21,812 bases of DNA, taken from JAFAVN01 sp036378375 (lineage in GTDB: Bacteria; Verrucomicrobiota; Verrucomicrobiia; Chthoniobacterales; JAFAMB01). Below, in pieces: positions 14,171-21,812 of the stretch. The position numbers and the translations under genes were made by a program. Each line of letters begins with the position of its first letter. Position 1 is the stretch's first letter. The stretch is taken from assembly GCA_036378375.1 (NCBI GenBank), contig DASUWQ010000324.1, positions 1-21,812 of the forward strand, read 5' to 3'. The notes beneath the pieces are model-generated. The model worked only from the letters and a program-made list of their open reading frames with translations. It ran no database searches and had not been told where the DNA came from.

Positions 14171-14406
14171 GCGGTTTTTGGGAGCATTCTGAGGCCATGA
14201 ACCTTGCCGACGTGTCGAACTCCTGGATAGCAAAACGCCTGTACTTCCGCCGATTTGGCGAGCAGTAAGCGGGACAGCCAGGGCAATAGCCGACTGGGTT
14301 CATCGAGAACAAATGACCGGTTGGTGTCGAGAAGGCCCTGGTGCCCACGGCCAGTTACACAACGGGACCGGCAACAATACTGCTAGATGGATTGATTTGC
14401 GTCTGT

Positions 14407-14442
14407 GTTCTCGAATAAGAACAAATATTCTCGACTGAGAAT
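14407..14442. promoter_or_regulatory. Twin TTCTCGA-type dyads, probable operators
   Basis: GTTCTCGAATAAGAAC (14407-14422) and ATTCTCGACTGAGAAT (14427-14442) are related 16-bp palindromes with 5- and 6-bp arms and centres exactly 20 bp apart, about two helical turns. They end 35 bp before the ATG of the membrane-protein gene. The pattern fits cooperative binding of a dimeric repressor; the regulator is not identifiable. Confidence 0.6.
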
Positions 14443-14477
14443 CCTATCGCGACCAAGACTCGCAAAGGCGGACTACG

Positions 14478-15119
14478 ATGATTGCATCAGCATTAGATTG
14501 GGTGTGGAGATGGGTTAGGATTTTGCTGTGGCTGTGGCAAGATCTATGGAAGGCGTGGAGCCAATGGGCATCGGGTCATACTCTGCACGAACAAGCCCTA
14601 TGGGGGCTCAAAATGCTTTGGTGGGAGAGAATCGGATTGTTCTTGGAATTCCTGGGTGGCGCAACACTCATCGTGGATCTGATTGGGCCGGAAAGACTCC
14701 GCGCATGCGCCCAGGTAGTCCGAAGATTTAGGCTTTTAACACGTTGGTTTGGGGGGCATGAAGACAGGCCGGGAAAAACCGGAAATTTGGTTCCGCTGTT
14801 GCTTATTGGCGGCTGTATCGGTTATCTAATATTTTTAGCTTGGCTGCTTCAGCTCGCGCGCGCTCACCTCGCTCTAGTTTCCGTCCCGTTTTTCTCTTCT
14901 TCAGTTGGGGTCCTTAATTTTATACTGCGAATCGATCTTCTTTTTCTTTTTGTGGTCGTGGCTGTGCAGATTCTAAGGTTAGGGGCCTTGATCCTTGAAA
15001 AATGCATCTTTGATCCTCTCGCTCACTTTCTGGAATCCGAACGAGCGCCTACAGTCGCACGAGTTTTTGCCTTTATTGCAATAGTGCTCGGAGCGCACTT
15101 CCATTTGCTGGCTACATAG
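14478..15119 (+). CDS. Small multi-pass membrane protein of unknown function
   Basis: A 213-residue hydrophobic protein that I do not recognise. The N-terminus is rich in Trp (DWVWRWVRILLWLWQDLWKAW), perhaps an amphipathic membrane-surface helix. Hydrophobic segments follow at about 52-70 (IGLFLEFLGGATLIVDLIG), 103-124 (NLVPLLLIGGCIGYLIFLAWLL), 150-172 (RIDLLFLFVVVAVQILRLGALI) and 193-212 near the C-terminus. A basic stretch around 74-100 would be cytoplasmic by the positive-inside rule. A purine-rich AAAGGCGG sits just before ATG 14478. Twin operator-like dyads upstream suggest it is tightly regulated. No enzymatic motif is visible. Confidence 0.7.
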   Translation: MIASALDWVWRWVRILLWLWQDLWKAWSQWASGHTLHEQALWGLKMLWWERIGLFLEFLGGATLIVDLIGPERLRACAQVVRRFRLLTRWFGGHEDRPGKTGNLVPLLLIGGCIGYLIFLAWLLQLARAHLALVSVPFFSSSVGVLNFILRIDLLFLFVVVAVQILRLGALILEKCIFDPLAHFLESERAPTVARVFAFIAIVLGAHFHLLAT

Positions 15120-15203
15120 CAAGCCTACTTCGGCACGTATCCGGTGAGCCCAGCCCGCGGGAGGGAACCTCCGGTTGATTCGTGAGGCATATTCGGGCAT
15201 GCT

Positions 15204-15374
15204 GTGAATGTGGCGCTGGCAAAACAATTGATAAGAAAGGCTCAGCCGCTCCCTAATCGGAAGTCCGGAGACCAACCGAAAAAGGTTCGTACTTTGTCAA
15301 ATGACGAGGCGCGGAAAGAGACAGAGCGCGCCTATCAGAAGTACAGACCGGTCATGCGCAAGCTGGCAGAATGA
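15204..15374 (+). CDS. Short basic hypothetical protein (56 residues)
   Basis: A continuous frame from GTG 15204 to TGA 15372-15374 encodes a 56-residue, Lys/Arg-rich protein ending ETERAYQKYRPVMRKLAE, predicted to be helical. An alternative start is GTG 15210. The composition (charged, heptad-like C-terminal helix) looks like a real small protein rather than random translation, but I recognise no family. A 7-bp stem GAGCCAG / CTGGCTC (15373-15379, 15394-15400) directly follows the stop and could end transcription, though it has no T-run. Confidence 0.45.
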   Translation: MNVALAKQLIRKAQPLPNRKSGDQPKKVRTLSNDEARKETERAYQKYRPVMRKLAE

Positions 15375-15431
15375 GCCAGCAAGAATACTCCCACTGGCTC
15401 TTGAGCCGGATTTACGAGCGGCGCCGCAGCG

Positions 15432-17039
15432 TCACTCGCAGGTGATGACCACGCGCTGGTACCGCGTTAGCGGTGGAACGCCGTTGTCAGTGACTTCCAG
15501 AATGATGTTGATGGTCTGTCCACTCACCGCATCTGCTGGTACAACCAGACTTGGAGTAAGGCCCGTTGAGTTTTGAATTGTTACCTGCTTTGGATAGGTT
15601 CCGGCTTCCAGGTACTGCCACCAGTTGATTGTGAGCTCGTTTCCATCCGGATCGTAAGCCTGGCCGTATAGCTGAATCGACTGTCCCGGCGCCGCAGAGA
15701 TATTCTGTTGGGCCAGTGGTATGAAGACGACTGGAGGATGGTTAGCGTGAGCGTAGTCCGTGAACTGCCATTCGGATCGTGCCAACATATCGTTCTGTAT
15801 AGCGGGTACCCAACGACCTTGCGGATATCCTTCTTGCACCAAAGCGGACGTAGAACCAGAACCGGAATCTGTCACATACGGGGTTTTTGGCGGAAAGCCC
15901 GCGAAACCATCATTAGGATTAATAAAGTCGGCAGGCACGTCACACCATCCATTGGGGATAACCTGCTCGAAACGGCCACCCCAGCCACCCCAGGTCGGAT
16001 TTTCGATGCTCCGGAGACCTGTTGGGAGGAGTTGAAAATACATCGGCGCATCTCCATCACTGTTGAGCGATCCGTTAGAAGCCAATGGATACACTGACAG
16101 CATAGTGCCCCGGGCAATTTGGGCCTCGAATGGTGCCTCGAAGTACGTTTGCTCCTGCGGAGTCGTAAATAGTTGCCACGGATAGGCGAACGTCCAGAAT
16201 TGATTGCGATTAAGAACCACGTTGAGATCAGGCCAGTAGACCTTGATGTAGTCCCCGAAAGTATTGTCTTGATTCAGGATGATATAGATATGGGTAGTCG
16301 CGATAACATGTTTCCGGATCGCGTTCCATTGAGGAGTGTTTTGATACTGTTCGGCCAGCTGGCTCAGAGCCGCACAGATCGTGTTGGTTCCGCCACCGGT
16401 GACAAGCCAAAGCGGCCTTGGATCGTCGGAGAGCAACGCGTTCTTAATGAACGTTGAACCTTCGGTCACTTTCGACATTTCCCCAACATCATCGACGTTA
16501 CCGACTTTCACGAGGCTGAGCAGATGTTCAGGCGTTGGATAACGAGGATCATTTTTGACTAAGCTGGGATAGGCTTTCGCGTACCCGCCGAACCGCCCGA
16601 AGTATCCGGTCCCCGTGAAAATGTTCTGATAAACTTTGATTCGATTAACACCGGGCGGCAGGTCTCCTCCGCTCCACCTGTAAGGCGGGATAGGCGGGTT
16701 CGCGTGGGGTTCTCCTCGATAGTGGAACTCCGAACTGGTGTATACGATACCGAGAAGGCTATCGGCGAAATCGTTCGCATAGAGTAGGAACCGCATAAAC
16801 TCGGAGACCCCATCGATCTCGTCGTCATCCATGTAAATGAACCGGAATGTGGGTTCCTGCGCGCGCTCGGCATTGGCCAGAGAGAGAGCTGCGGGATTTG
16901 GTGATGACAATCCTGTCTGGCTCTGAGCGGTGAGTCTGGTTACCGGGCTGAAAGCTGCGATCAGAGTGATGATGCAACTTAAGCTGGCCGATCGAACGAG
17001 CGACTTGGTCGCAGTTCGTGGGAGGAAGCAGGTTTTCAT
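15432..17039 (-). CDS. Secreted DUF1593 (nucleoside-hydrolase-like, Sde182-type) protein
   Basis: A 535-residue exported protein. Residues 1-39 form a signal peptide (basic N-terminus, hydrophobic CIITLIAAF, cleavage likely after LTAQ). The main domain (about 64-420) matches DUF1593 (PF07632), a fold related to inosine-uridine nucleoside hydrolases: FRFIYMDDDEIDGVSEFMRF, LLGIVYTSS, LWLVTGGGTNTICAALSQL and HIYIILNQDN. The metal-site region reads DDDEIDG, with Gly where nucleoside hydrolases have the last Asp of their DD pair, so activity may differ. The C-terminal 90 or so residues (PGQSIQLYGQAYDPDGNELTINWW onward) form the beta-sandwich found in Sde182 cellulose-binding proteins. It is divergent from a ribose-type importer, which suggests sugar release outside the cell. 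ATG 17039 lacks a strong ribosome-binding site. Confidence 0.85.
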   Translation of the reverse strand: MKTCFLPRTATKSLVRSASLSCIITLIAAFSPVTRLTAQSQTGLSSPNPAALSLANAERAQEPTFRFIYMDDDEIDGVSEFMRFLLYANDFADSLLGIVYTSSEFHYRGEPHANPPIPPYRWSGGDLPPGVNRIKVYQNIFTGTGYFGRFGGYAKAYPSLVKNDPRYPTPEHLLSLVKVGNVDDVGEMSKVTEGSTFIKNALLSDDPRPLWLVTGGGTNTICAALSQLAEQYQNTPQWNAIRKHVIATTHIYIILNQDNTFGDYIKVYWPDLNVVLNRNQFWTFAYPWQLFTTPQEQTYFEAPFEAQIARGTMLSVYPLASNGSLNSDGDAPMYFQLLPTGLRSIENPTWGGWGGRFEQVIPNGWCDVPADFINPNDGFAGFPPKTPYVTDSGSGSTSALVQEGYPQGRWVPAIQNDMLARSEWQFTDYAHANHPPVVFIPLAQQNISAAPGQSIQLYGQAYDPDGNELTINWWQYLEAGTYPKQVTIQNSTGLTPSLVVPADAVSGQTINIILEVTDNGVPPLTRYQRVVITCE

Positions 17040-17162
17040 AGTATGTATTTGGGTTTGATGTGAGAAGCGCCTTGAACAGACCCGGATCAGTAATAGGAAG
17101 GGGCTCCTTCCAGGGAACTTCCCAAATGCGATAGACTTGAATATTTATTCACACTAGTTTAA

Positions 17163-17192
17163 ATAGTACAAAATCGACCATTTGCCTGTCAA
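17163..17192 (-). promoter_or_regulatory. Sigma-70-type promoter of the DUF1593 gene
   Basis: On the minus strand a perfect -35 TTGACA (17192-17187) is followed after 18 bp by TACTAT (17168-17163). Transcription would begin near 17156, giving a leader of about 115 bases. Confidence 0.65.
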
Positions 17193-17320
17193 CTTTCTTC
17201 TGCGCGGTCGTGGGAATTGCGCGATCGACCGGTTTGCACTCCCGATCGACAACCATCATTTTAGGACAGAAAAAAGGGCGGAAAGGTGCTTGACGCTGAC
17301 TCTGGGGCATGATCTGCTGG

Positions 17321-17349
17321 TTGCGATTTTATAACGGTTAATGTATAGA
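17321..17349 (+). promoter_or_regulatory. Sigma-70-type promoter of the sugar-importer operon
   Basis: TTGCGA (17321-17326) and TATAGA (17344-17349) are 17 bp apart. Transcription would begin about 75 bases before ATG 17431. Confidence 0.5.
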
Positions 17350-17430
17350 TATACGTTTCCGTTTTGCGCTAAGAAACCCCCTCTTTAATCATCGAATGCG
17401 GCCTGCCTCTCTTTCATTCGGAACTCAGCT

Positions 17431-18141
17431 ATGACGTCTTCCGTCACCAATGATCCTCAATCGCCTGCACCTGCTACCGGGCGAAAGAGAACGCGGGTGC
17501 GGGCCGCAATCGCGGCAGCCGTTGTATTGCTGATCGGTATTCTCTTCGCGATTAAACCGCCTTTTGTCGTGCGGCCGCTTCCCGGACATGAAGGCGCCGG
17601 CGGAGGAGCCGGTTTTCAACCGACAGAAAGCGCGGCCGCGAAATTTGTTGATGGCATCTGGGATAAACTCGGGCCTGTCTTTGACCAAAAGGCACAAGAC
17701 ATCGCGAAGATACTCCCGGAGATTCGCTCTGATCCCAATGCGGCCGGTGAAAAATATGGCCGGAGGGAAGCGACCAACCCTTATAACTATATGGTGAAGG
17801 GGACAGGTAAGGTGGCCGAGGTTAATACCGAGTCTGCGGCCGGCACTGCTAACATTGAGATCCCAGGGCTAAACGAAAAAGTGGCGCTGCAAATCGGTCC
17901 GGTGGTTCGCGGCACCGCTTTGCGAGACGCAACCGGGCTGGTCTCGTTTAACCAGTTTGAGAACCAGCTCGATTACGCGGATGTCTCCAAGGAGATGAAT
18001 AGCCGGGCGTTAAAGGGGGCTTTTTCCGCCGCTCCGGCTGCTTCCCTGGCCGGCAAGACGGTGACATTCTACGGCGCCTTTACTTTCGACCCACACTCCA
18101 AATCGCCGGTGCTGATCACGCCGGTCAAAATCAGTCTTTAG
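17431..18141 (+). CDS. DUF2291 family membrane-anchored protein of a sugar ABC operon
   Basis: A 236-residue DUF2291 (PF10054) protein. A basic N-terminus (GRKRTRVRAA) is followed by one membrane anchor (IAAAVVLLIGILFAI, about 30-46); the rest would face the periplasm. Family hallmarks near the C-terminus are LQIGPVVRGTALRDATGLVS, FNQFENQLDYADVSKEMNSR, and GKTVTFYGAFTFD followed by VLITPVKI. Genes of this family commonly accompany ribose-type ABC importers, as here, but the molecular role is not established. It is the first gene of the operon; its stop TAG is immediately followed by the ATG of the ATPase gene, so translation is probably coupled. The ribosome-binding site at ATG 17431 is weak. 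Confidence 0.88.
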   Translation: MTSSVTNDPQSPAPATGRKRTRVRAAIAAAVVLLIGILFAIKPPFVVRPLPGHEGAGGGAGFQPTESAAAKFVDGIWDKLGPVFDQKAQDIAKILPEIRSDPNAAGEKYGRREATNPYNYMVKGTGKVAEVNTESAAGTANIEIPGLNEKVALQIGPVVRGTALRDATGLVSFNQFENQLDYADVSKEMNSRALKGAFSAAPAASLAGKTVTFYGAFTFDPHSKSPVLITPVKISL

Positions 18142-19728
18142 ATGGCGGCGACGAACTCATCCGACATCGAAAACCCGGCAAACGGTGCTGAACCGGTGCT
18201 GGTGGCTGAAAAGGTCTCGAAACGGTTCCCCGGTACGGTCGCTTTGGATGGCGTAGATTTTACGGTTTACGCCGGGGCCGTCAATGTGCTGATCGGAGAG
18301 AACGGAGCGGGAAAATCGACCTTGATGAAGATCCTCGCCGGAGTCGATAGACCGACCTCCGGGCGCCTGTTGCTCAAAGGGGCACCGGTCGAATTCAAAT
18401 CAACGCGCGAGGCTGCCCAGGCCGGGATCGGGATTATCTTTCAGGAACTGAATCTCTATCCGAACCTCAGCATCTCGGAAAATATCTTCGTTGCCCGGGA
18501 AATCACTCGAAACGGAGTGGTGCAGCATCGCCAGCAGGAGGAAATCACGGCGGAACTGTTGGACCGGTTGGAGCAGCCGTTAAAGCCAGGAACATTGGTG
18601 CGCGACTTGCGGATGGGGCAGCAACAAATCGTCGAGATTGCCAAAGCATTGTCGCAGAACGTCCGGATCTTAATCATGGATGAACCGACCTCCGCTCTAA
18701 CCAGCGCAGAAACGGAGGCGCTGTTCCGCATTATCGCCGACTTAAAAGCGGACGGGGTCGCCATCATCTATATCTCTCACAAATTGGAAGAATTGCTGCG
18801 CATCGGGGATTACGTCACGATTTTGCGAGACGGAAAACTGGCGGCAACCGCACCGGCCCGATCAACCACGGTTCCGTGGATGATTGAGAAAATGGTAGGG
18901 CGCAATGTCAATGCCCCCAGACATCGGACCGCAGCCATCTCAAAGGACGAGCCGCCGGTCTTAGAAATCAAGAATCTCACTCTCCCACGAGTGGGCAGCG
19001 GATTCACTCTCGAGAACGTCTCTTTAACCCTTCATCGGGGTGAGATTCTGGCAATCTTCGGTTTGATGGGCGCCGGACGAACGGAGCTGTTCGAATGTCT
19101 GATGGGTCTGCATCCCGAAGCCAGCGGAGAGATCTGGTTGAATGGTAGACGGCTGCTGCACGAGACCGTGCGCGACCGGATAGAGCTCGGTCTGGTGTTG
19201 GTGCCGGAGGATCGGCAACGTCTCGGCTTGGTACAGAAATTATCTGTCGCCCAAAACATTACTTTGGCAAACCTGAACCGTCTGGTGACTTGGTTCTGGC
19301 TGTCGGAAAAACGGGAAGCGGAAGAGATCAATACCATGATCCGCAGTCTCGCGATCAAGACCCACAGCCCAAAGCAATCGATCACCGCCTTGAGCGGAGG
19401 AAATCAGCAGAAGGTAGTTATTGCTAAGAGTCTGCTGACTCAGCCACGAGTGTTGATGTTAGATGAACCTACCCGCGGGATCGATGTTGGGGCGAAAGCG
19501 GAGATATTCGGGATTATGAATGGGCTGGCCGAGAAAGGGTTGGCCGTCTTGTTCGTATCCTCAGAGTTGCCCGAGATGTTTACGATTCCGGATCGGGTCA
19601 TTGTCCTCTCGAAAGGCAAAATCACCGGTCAATTCCTTCACCATGAATTAACTGAGGAAGCCTTGGTCTTGGCCGCAGGCGCGCGCCAACAGACCGAGCA
19701 CCCGGTCCCCGCCGGTCAAACAAATTAA
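18142..19728 (+). CDS. RbsA-like sugar ABC transporter ATP-binding protein
   Basis: A 528-residue tandem ATPase of the CUT2 (ribose/galactose/xylose) import class. The first half has Walker A GENGAGKST (52-60), signature LRMGQQQ (156-162), Walker B ILIMDEP (176-182) and the switch ISHK near 211-214. The second half has a degenerate Walker A GLMGAGRTE (307-315), the consensus signature LSGGNQQK (417-424) and Walker B VLMLDEP (437-443). Lack of the P-loop Lys in the second half is normal for this class, so only one site should hydrolyse ATP. It powers the permease encoded downstream. The start ATG abuts the DUF2291 stop. Sequence alone does not say which sugar is carried. Confidence 0.93.
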   Translation: MAATNSSDIENPANGAEPVLVAEKVSKRFPGTVALDGVDFTVYAGAVNVLIGENGAGKSTLMKILAGVDRPTSGRLLLKGAPVEFKSTREAAQAGIGIIFQELNLYPNLSISENIFVAREITRNGVVQHRQQEEITAELLDRLEQPLKPGTLVRDLRMGQQQIVEIAKALSQNVRILIMDEPTSALTSAETEALFRIIADLKADGVAIIYISHKLEELLRIGDYVTILRDGKLAATAPARSTTVPWMIEKMVGRNVNAPRHRTAAISKDEPPVLEIKNLTLPRVGSGFTLENVSLTLHRGEILAIFGLMGAGRTELFECLMGLHPEASGEIWLNGRRLLHETVRDRIELGLVLVPEDRQRLGLVQKLSVAQNITLANLNRLVTWFWLSEKREAEEINTMIRSLAIKTHSPKQSITALSGGNQQKVVIAKSLLTQPRVLMLDEPTRGIDVGAKAEIFGIMNGLAEKGLAVLFVSSELPEMFTIPDRVIVLSKGKITGQFLHHELTEEALVLAAGARQQTEHPVPAGQTN

Positions 19729-19748
19729 GCCGAGATACCGAAGATGAA

Positions 19749-19895
19749 ATATCCACAGATTACGCAGATTACACAGATTTCGCTTTCCAGTCGCCTCGCG
19801 CGAAAGAGCACAGGGCAAACTGTGGGGCCGCCACGGTGCGACTTAGCTCAAGCGCAATGTTCAATCTCTAGTCTTGATCTGCGGTTCTTTAATTA
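19749..19895. repeat. CAGATTACGCAGATTACACAGATT-type repeat inside the operon
   Basis: The left side (19751-19790) carries a CAGATT triplet series like the arms at 5866-5907. CTTAGCTCAA in the middle and GATCTGCGG at 19876-19884 match the right half of the 5866-6065 element, read in the same direction. The copy is less symmetric. It fills the 177-bp gap between ATPase and permease genes and would be transcribed with them. Confidence 0.75.
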
Positions 19896-19905
19896 ATTAA
19901 GTTCA

Positions 19906-20967
19906 ATGAGTTCCATTGCTCCTCCTGCCTCTTCTGCCGGATCCAAGGCGTTCGGACTTTCGTTAGGAGTCTTTCTGTTCCGTCTACGCGCGCTGATCGC
20001 CCTGTTTGTTTTGATCGGCATCTTTTCGGTGCTAACTCCCTCGTTCTTCACCGAGCAGAATCTCATCATTCTGGTCGGCCAGACTGCCATCAACGCGATC
20101 ATGGCCGTGGGCATGACTTTTGTCATTTTAACCGGTGGGATCGATTTGTCGGTTGGTTCTACCGTTGGCTTTTCTGCGATGATGTCCGGGTTGTTAATCA
20201 ATCGGGGAGTCGAGATTCCGCCGCTTGGGGTTGTGCTTTACTTCAATATCCCGATGGTAATTGTACTCTGTCTTTGCCTGGGAGTACTGGTAGGAGCGTT
20301 TAACGGAATCCTCATCACCCGGTTTAACGTAGCGCCATTTATCGCCACCTTAGGAACGCTTTATGTTGCCCGGGGCGCCGCTCAGTTAAGCAACGATGGC
20401 GCGACCTTTCCAAATCTGGTGGGTAAGCCTGAGCTCGGTAACACCGGCTTCCCGATTCTTGGCGCCGGCAGCCTGCTGGGGATTCCGATCGTAATTTGGA
20501 TTATGGTGATTTTCGCGGCGGTGGCCGCGTTTGTCGCGGGGAAGACGCCGTTTGGTCGCCAAGTCTATGCCGTCGGCGGAAATGAACGCGCTGCTGAGCT
20601 TTCCGGGATCTACGTCAATCGCATCAAAATGGGCGTGTACATGATTTGTGGTCTTTGTGCCGCCATGACTGGGTTGATCACCGCGTCTCAATTGGTGGCG
20701 GCTCACCCGGCAGTAGGTGAAAGCTACGAGCTGAATGCGATCGCCGCCGTGGTTCTAGGCGGTACATCGCTGGCCGGAGGGCGAGGCACGATGTGGGGAA
20801 CCATTGTCGGCGCCTTGGTCATTGGCGTGCTCACCAACGGACTAGTCCTCCTTGGCGTACAAGAGTTTTGGAAAAAGGTAATCACCGGATTTGTGATCAT
20901 TCTGGCCGTCGTTCTGGATCAACTGCAGGAGCGGTTCCAGCAGCGGCTAGCTCTTAAACGCGCATGA
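19906..20967 (+). CDS. RbsC-like sugar ABC transporter permease
   Basis: A 353-residue inner-membrane permease of the CUT2 class (BPD_transp_2, PF02653). After a short polar N-terminus come about 8-10 membrane segments. The conserved ILTGGIDLSVGS lies at about 74-85, the binding region GAFNGILITRFNVAPFIATLG around 127-147, and the C-terminal VVLGGTSLAGGRGTMWGT plus GVLTNGLVLLGV are typical. Two copies would form the translocation pore with the ATPase encoded upstream. ATG 19906 has no clear ribosome-binding site; an AT-rich stretch with a T-run just before it comes from the upstream repeat. Confidence 0.93.
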   Translation: MSSIAPPASSAGSKAFGLSLGVFLFRLRALIALFVLIGIFSVLTPSFFTEQNLIILVGQTAINAIMAVGMTFVILTGGIDLSVGSTVGFSAMMSGLLINRGVEIPPLGVVLYFNIPMVIVLCLCLGVLVGAFNGILITRFNVAPFIATLGTLYVARGAAQLSNDGATFPNLVGKPELGNTGFPILGAGSLLGIPIVIWIMVIFAAVAAFVAGKTPFGRQVYAVGGNERAAELSGIYVNRIKMGVYMICGLCAAMTGLITASQLVAAHPAVGESYELNAIAAVVLGGTSLAGGRGTMWGTIVGALVIGVLTNGLVLLGVQEFWKKVITGFVIILAVVLDQLQERFQQRLALKRA

Positions 20968-21157
20968 GAAACCGAACTCGGAAATAGCCGCGAAAAGGCG
21001 CAAAAAGCACAAAAAAAAGCGAAGGGACCAGCACCCATACTCCATCACTCCAATACTCCATCACTCCGCTCGCCCGGATTCGAGGACGAGAACGACGACG
21101 AGTACGAGAACGAAATGTTTCATCCCCTTAAACCCCCAATCCAAATCCAAACCTACT
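20968..21157. repeat. Repeat-filled spacer before the binding-protein gene
   Basis: It holds an A-rich CGCGAAAAGGCGCAAAAAGC stretch (about 20986-21020), two tandem copies of ATACTCCATCACTCC(A) at 21037-21067, and a purine-rich GACGAGTACGAGAACGA segment at 21097-21113 belonging to the family at 10325-10354. No gene or terminator is evident, so the operon may be transcribed through it. Confidence 0.7.
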
Positions 21158-21812
21158 ATGCCCACAAAAAAATCCCTAAACTGGAAATCAATTGTCAGAT
21201 TATTGGCAATTCCGACGCTCCTGCTTACGGCAGGAGCGATGCCCGCGGTCGCGCAGCAGAAAAAGCTGATTGCGATTATCGTTCCATCCCCAGAAAACCC
21301 CTTCTTCAAAGCGGAGGCCGATGCGGCTGACGCCAAAGCGAAAGCCATGGGTTACGACACACTGGTTCTCGTGCACAACGATGACCCGGTAAAACAGGAT
21401 CAGCTCTTCGATACGGCCATTGCTCGGAAAGCAGCGGCAATCATTTTGGATAACGCAGGTGCAGACGCCACGGTTGCAGCGGTGAAAAAGGCGAAAGCAG
21501 CCGGTATTCCGTCATTTCTGATAGACCGGGAAATCAACGCGAACGGCGTTGCGGCCGCCCAGTTGGTGTCAAATAACTATCAAGGAGCAACTCTGGGCGC
21601 TGAAGAATTCGCCAAGGTAATGGGAGAACAAGGCGATTACGTTGAATTGATCGGAAAAGAGACCGATACCAATGCTGGGATCCGGTCGAAAGGTTACAAC
21701 GATACCTTGAGTCAATATCCAAAGCTCAAGAAGGTCGCCGCTCAAAGCGCCAACTGGAACCAGGCGGAAGCGTTCCAGAAGATGCAGACGATCATTCAGC
21801 AATACCCCAACA
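21158..21812 (+). CDS. RbsB-like periplasmic sugar-binding protein (3' end outside window)
   Basis: An open frame runs from ATG 21158 to the window edge, covering 218 residues; a full family member is about 300-330. The signal peptide is 1-32 (TKKSLNWKSIVRLL, hydrophobic core, cleavage after AVA before QQKK). The mature part has the type I periplasmic-binding fold of the ribose class (Peripla_BP_4): IAIIVPSPENPFFKAEADAA, ARKAAAIILDNAGADATVAAV, GIPSFLIDREIN, VSNNYQGATLGAEEFAKVMG and SKGYNDTLSQYP. It would capture the sugar and hand it to the permease encoded upstream. The Shine-Dalgarno site is not evident. It completes the importer and is the fourth gene of the operon. Confidence 0.93.
   Translation, partial: MPTKKSLNWKSIVRLLAIPTLLLTAGAMPAVAQQKKLIAIIVPSPENPFFKAEADAADAKAKAMGYDTLVLVHNDDPVKQDQLFDTAIARKAAAIILDNAGADATVAAVKKAKAAGIPSFLIDREINANGVAAAQLVSNNYQGATLGAEEFAKVMGEQGDYVELIGKETDTNAGIRSKGYNDTLSQYPKLKKVAAQSANWNQAEAFQKMQTIIQQYPN

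Larger units (their letters stand above)
14048..14477. other. Intergenic region between tRNA-Tyr and the membrane protein
   Basis: No gene is supported. Bases 14059-14095 read on the minus strand show degenerate 7-bp periodicity (GCGAACGGCGAACCGCGAAA), like the heptads at 2034-2082. A perfect hairpin CCGCCCT-GAACAGCT-AGGGCGG lies at 14102-14123. The remainder holds the tRNA promoter candidate and the twin operator-like dyads listed separately. The minus-strand open frames here are translations of the tRNA and its leader. Confidence 0.55.
17040..17430. other. Divergent control region between DUF1593 gene and sugar-importer operon
   Basis: A 391-bp gap with no gene. It contains one good promoter candidate for each direction (17163-17192 minus, 17321-17349 plus). 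Between them lie several CGATCGAC/GATCGACC words (for example 17221-17228 and 17243-17250), which could be regulator sites but do not form a clear dyad. Confidence 0.6.

Noticed and set aside
14115..14348. 77-residue minus-strand open frame upstream of tRNA-Tyr
   Set aside because: It covers the promoter and leader of the tRNA and shows no recognisable motif.
21115..21330. 71-residue plus-strand frame
   Set aside because: It is an out-of-frame shadow of the binding-protein gene, whose signal peptide and mature start are clear from ATG 21158.

Overview
The window looks like chromosomal DNA of a free-living Gram-negative bacterium, most likely a soil Verrucomicrobiota (Chthoniobacter-type). 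This is an inference from three things: the protein families present (two fused SbmA/BacA-like ABC exporters, a PF10091 glucoamylase-type protein, a DUF1593 secreted protein, tiny GIY-YIG proteins), the frequent TTG starts, and the many dispersed palindromic repeats between genes. No rRNA, prophage or classical insertion sequence was seen.

Layout. 1-303 is non-coding. 304-3307 holds an ABC transporter (membrane plus ATPase in one chain) followed by a PF10091/GH144-like glycosidase; the spacer between them is almost entirely a 7-bp tandem repeat. A 30-bp perfect inverted repeat fills the next gap. Then come an ECF sigma factor (3726-4670) and a zinc-free quinone-oxidoreductase-type dehydrogenase (4872-5849), which is convergent with a CPA1 Na+/H+ antiporter (6086-7693, minus) across a 200-bp imperfect palindrome. 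A paralogue of the first ABC transporter lies at 8101-9882. A repeat-rich gap separates it from an NmrA-like NAD(P)-binding protein (10467-11435), an ArsR/DUF2087 regulator (11637-12224) and a VapBC-type toxin-antitoxin pair whose PIN toxin is frameshifted (12258-12888).

The most unusual part is 12937-14047. Two near-identical 80-residue GIY-YIG proteins alternate with two direct copies of a 132-bp palindromic repeat, and the array ends on the 3' end of a tRNA-Tyr gene. One copy has lost the glutamate expected to bind the catalytic metal. This looks like a small self-propagating repeat/nuclease unit, or a relic of one.

The right third carries a small membrane protein with twin operator-like dyads, a 56-residue basic protein, and a secreted DUF1593 (nucleoside-hydrolase-like/Sde182) protein. 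The last is divergent from a ribose-type ABC importer operon: DUF2291 protein, RbsA-like ATPase, RbsC-like permease and RbsB-like binding protein, which runs off the window end. The divergent arrangement suggests that the secreted protein releases, and the importer takes up, a sugar or nucleoside-derived pentose. The operon's own spacers contain dispersed repeats of the same families seen elsewhere in the window.
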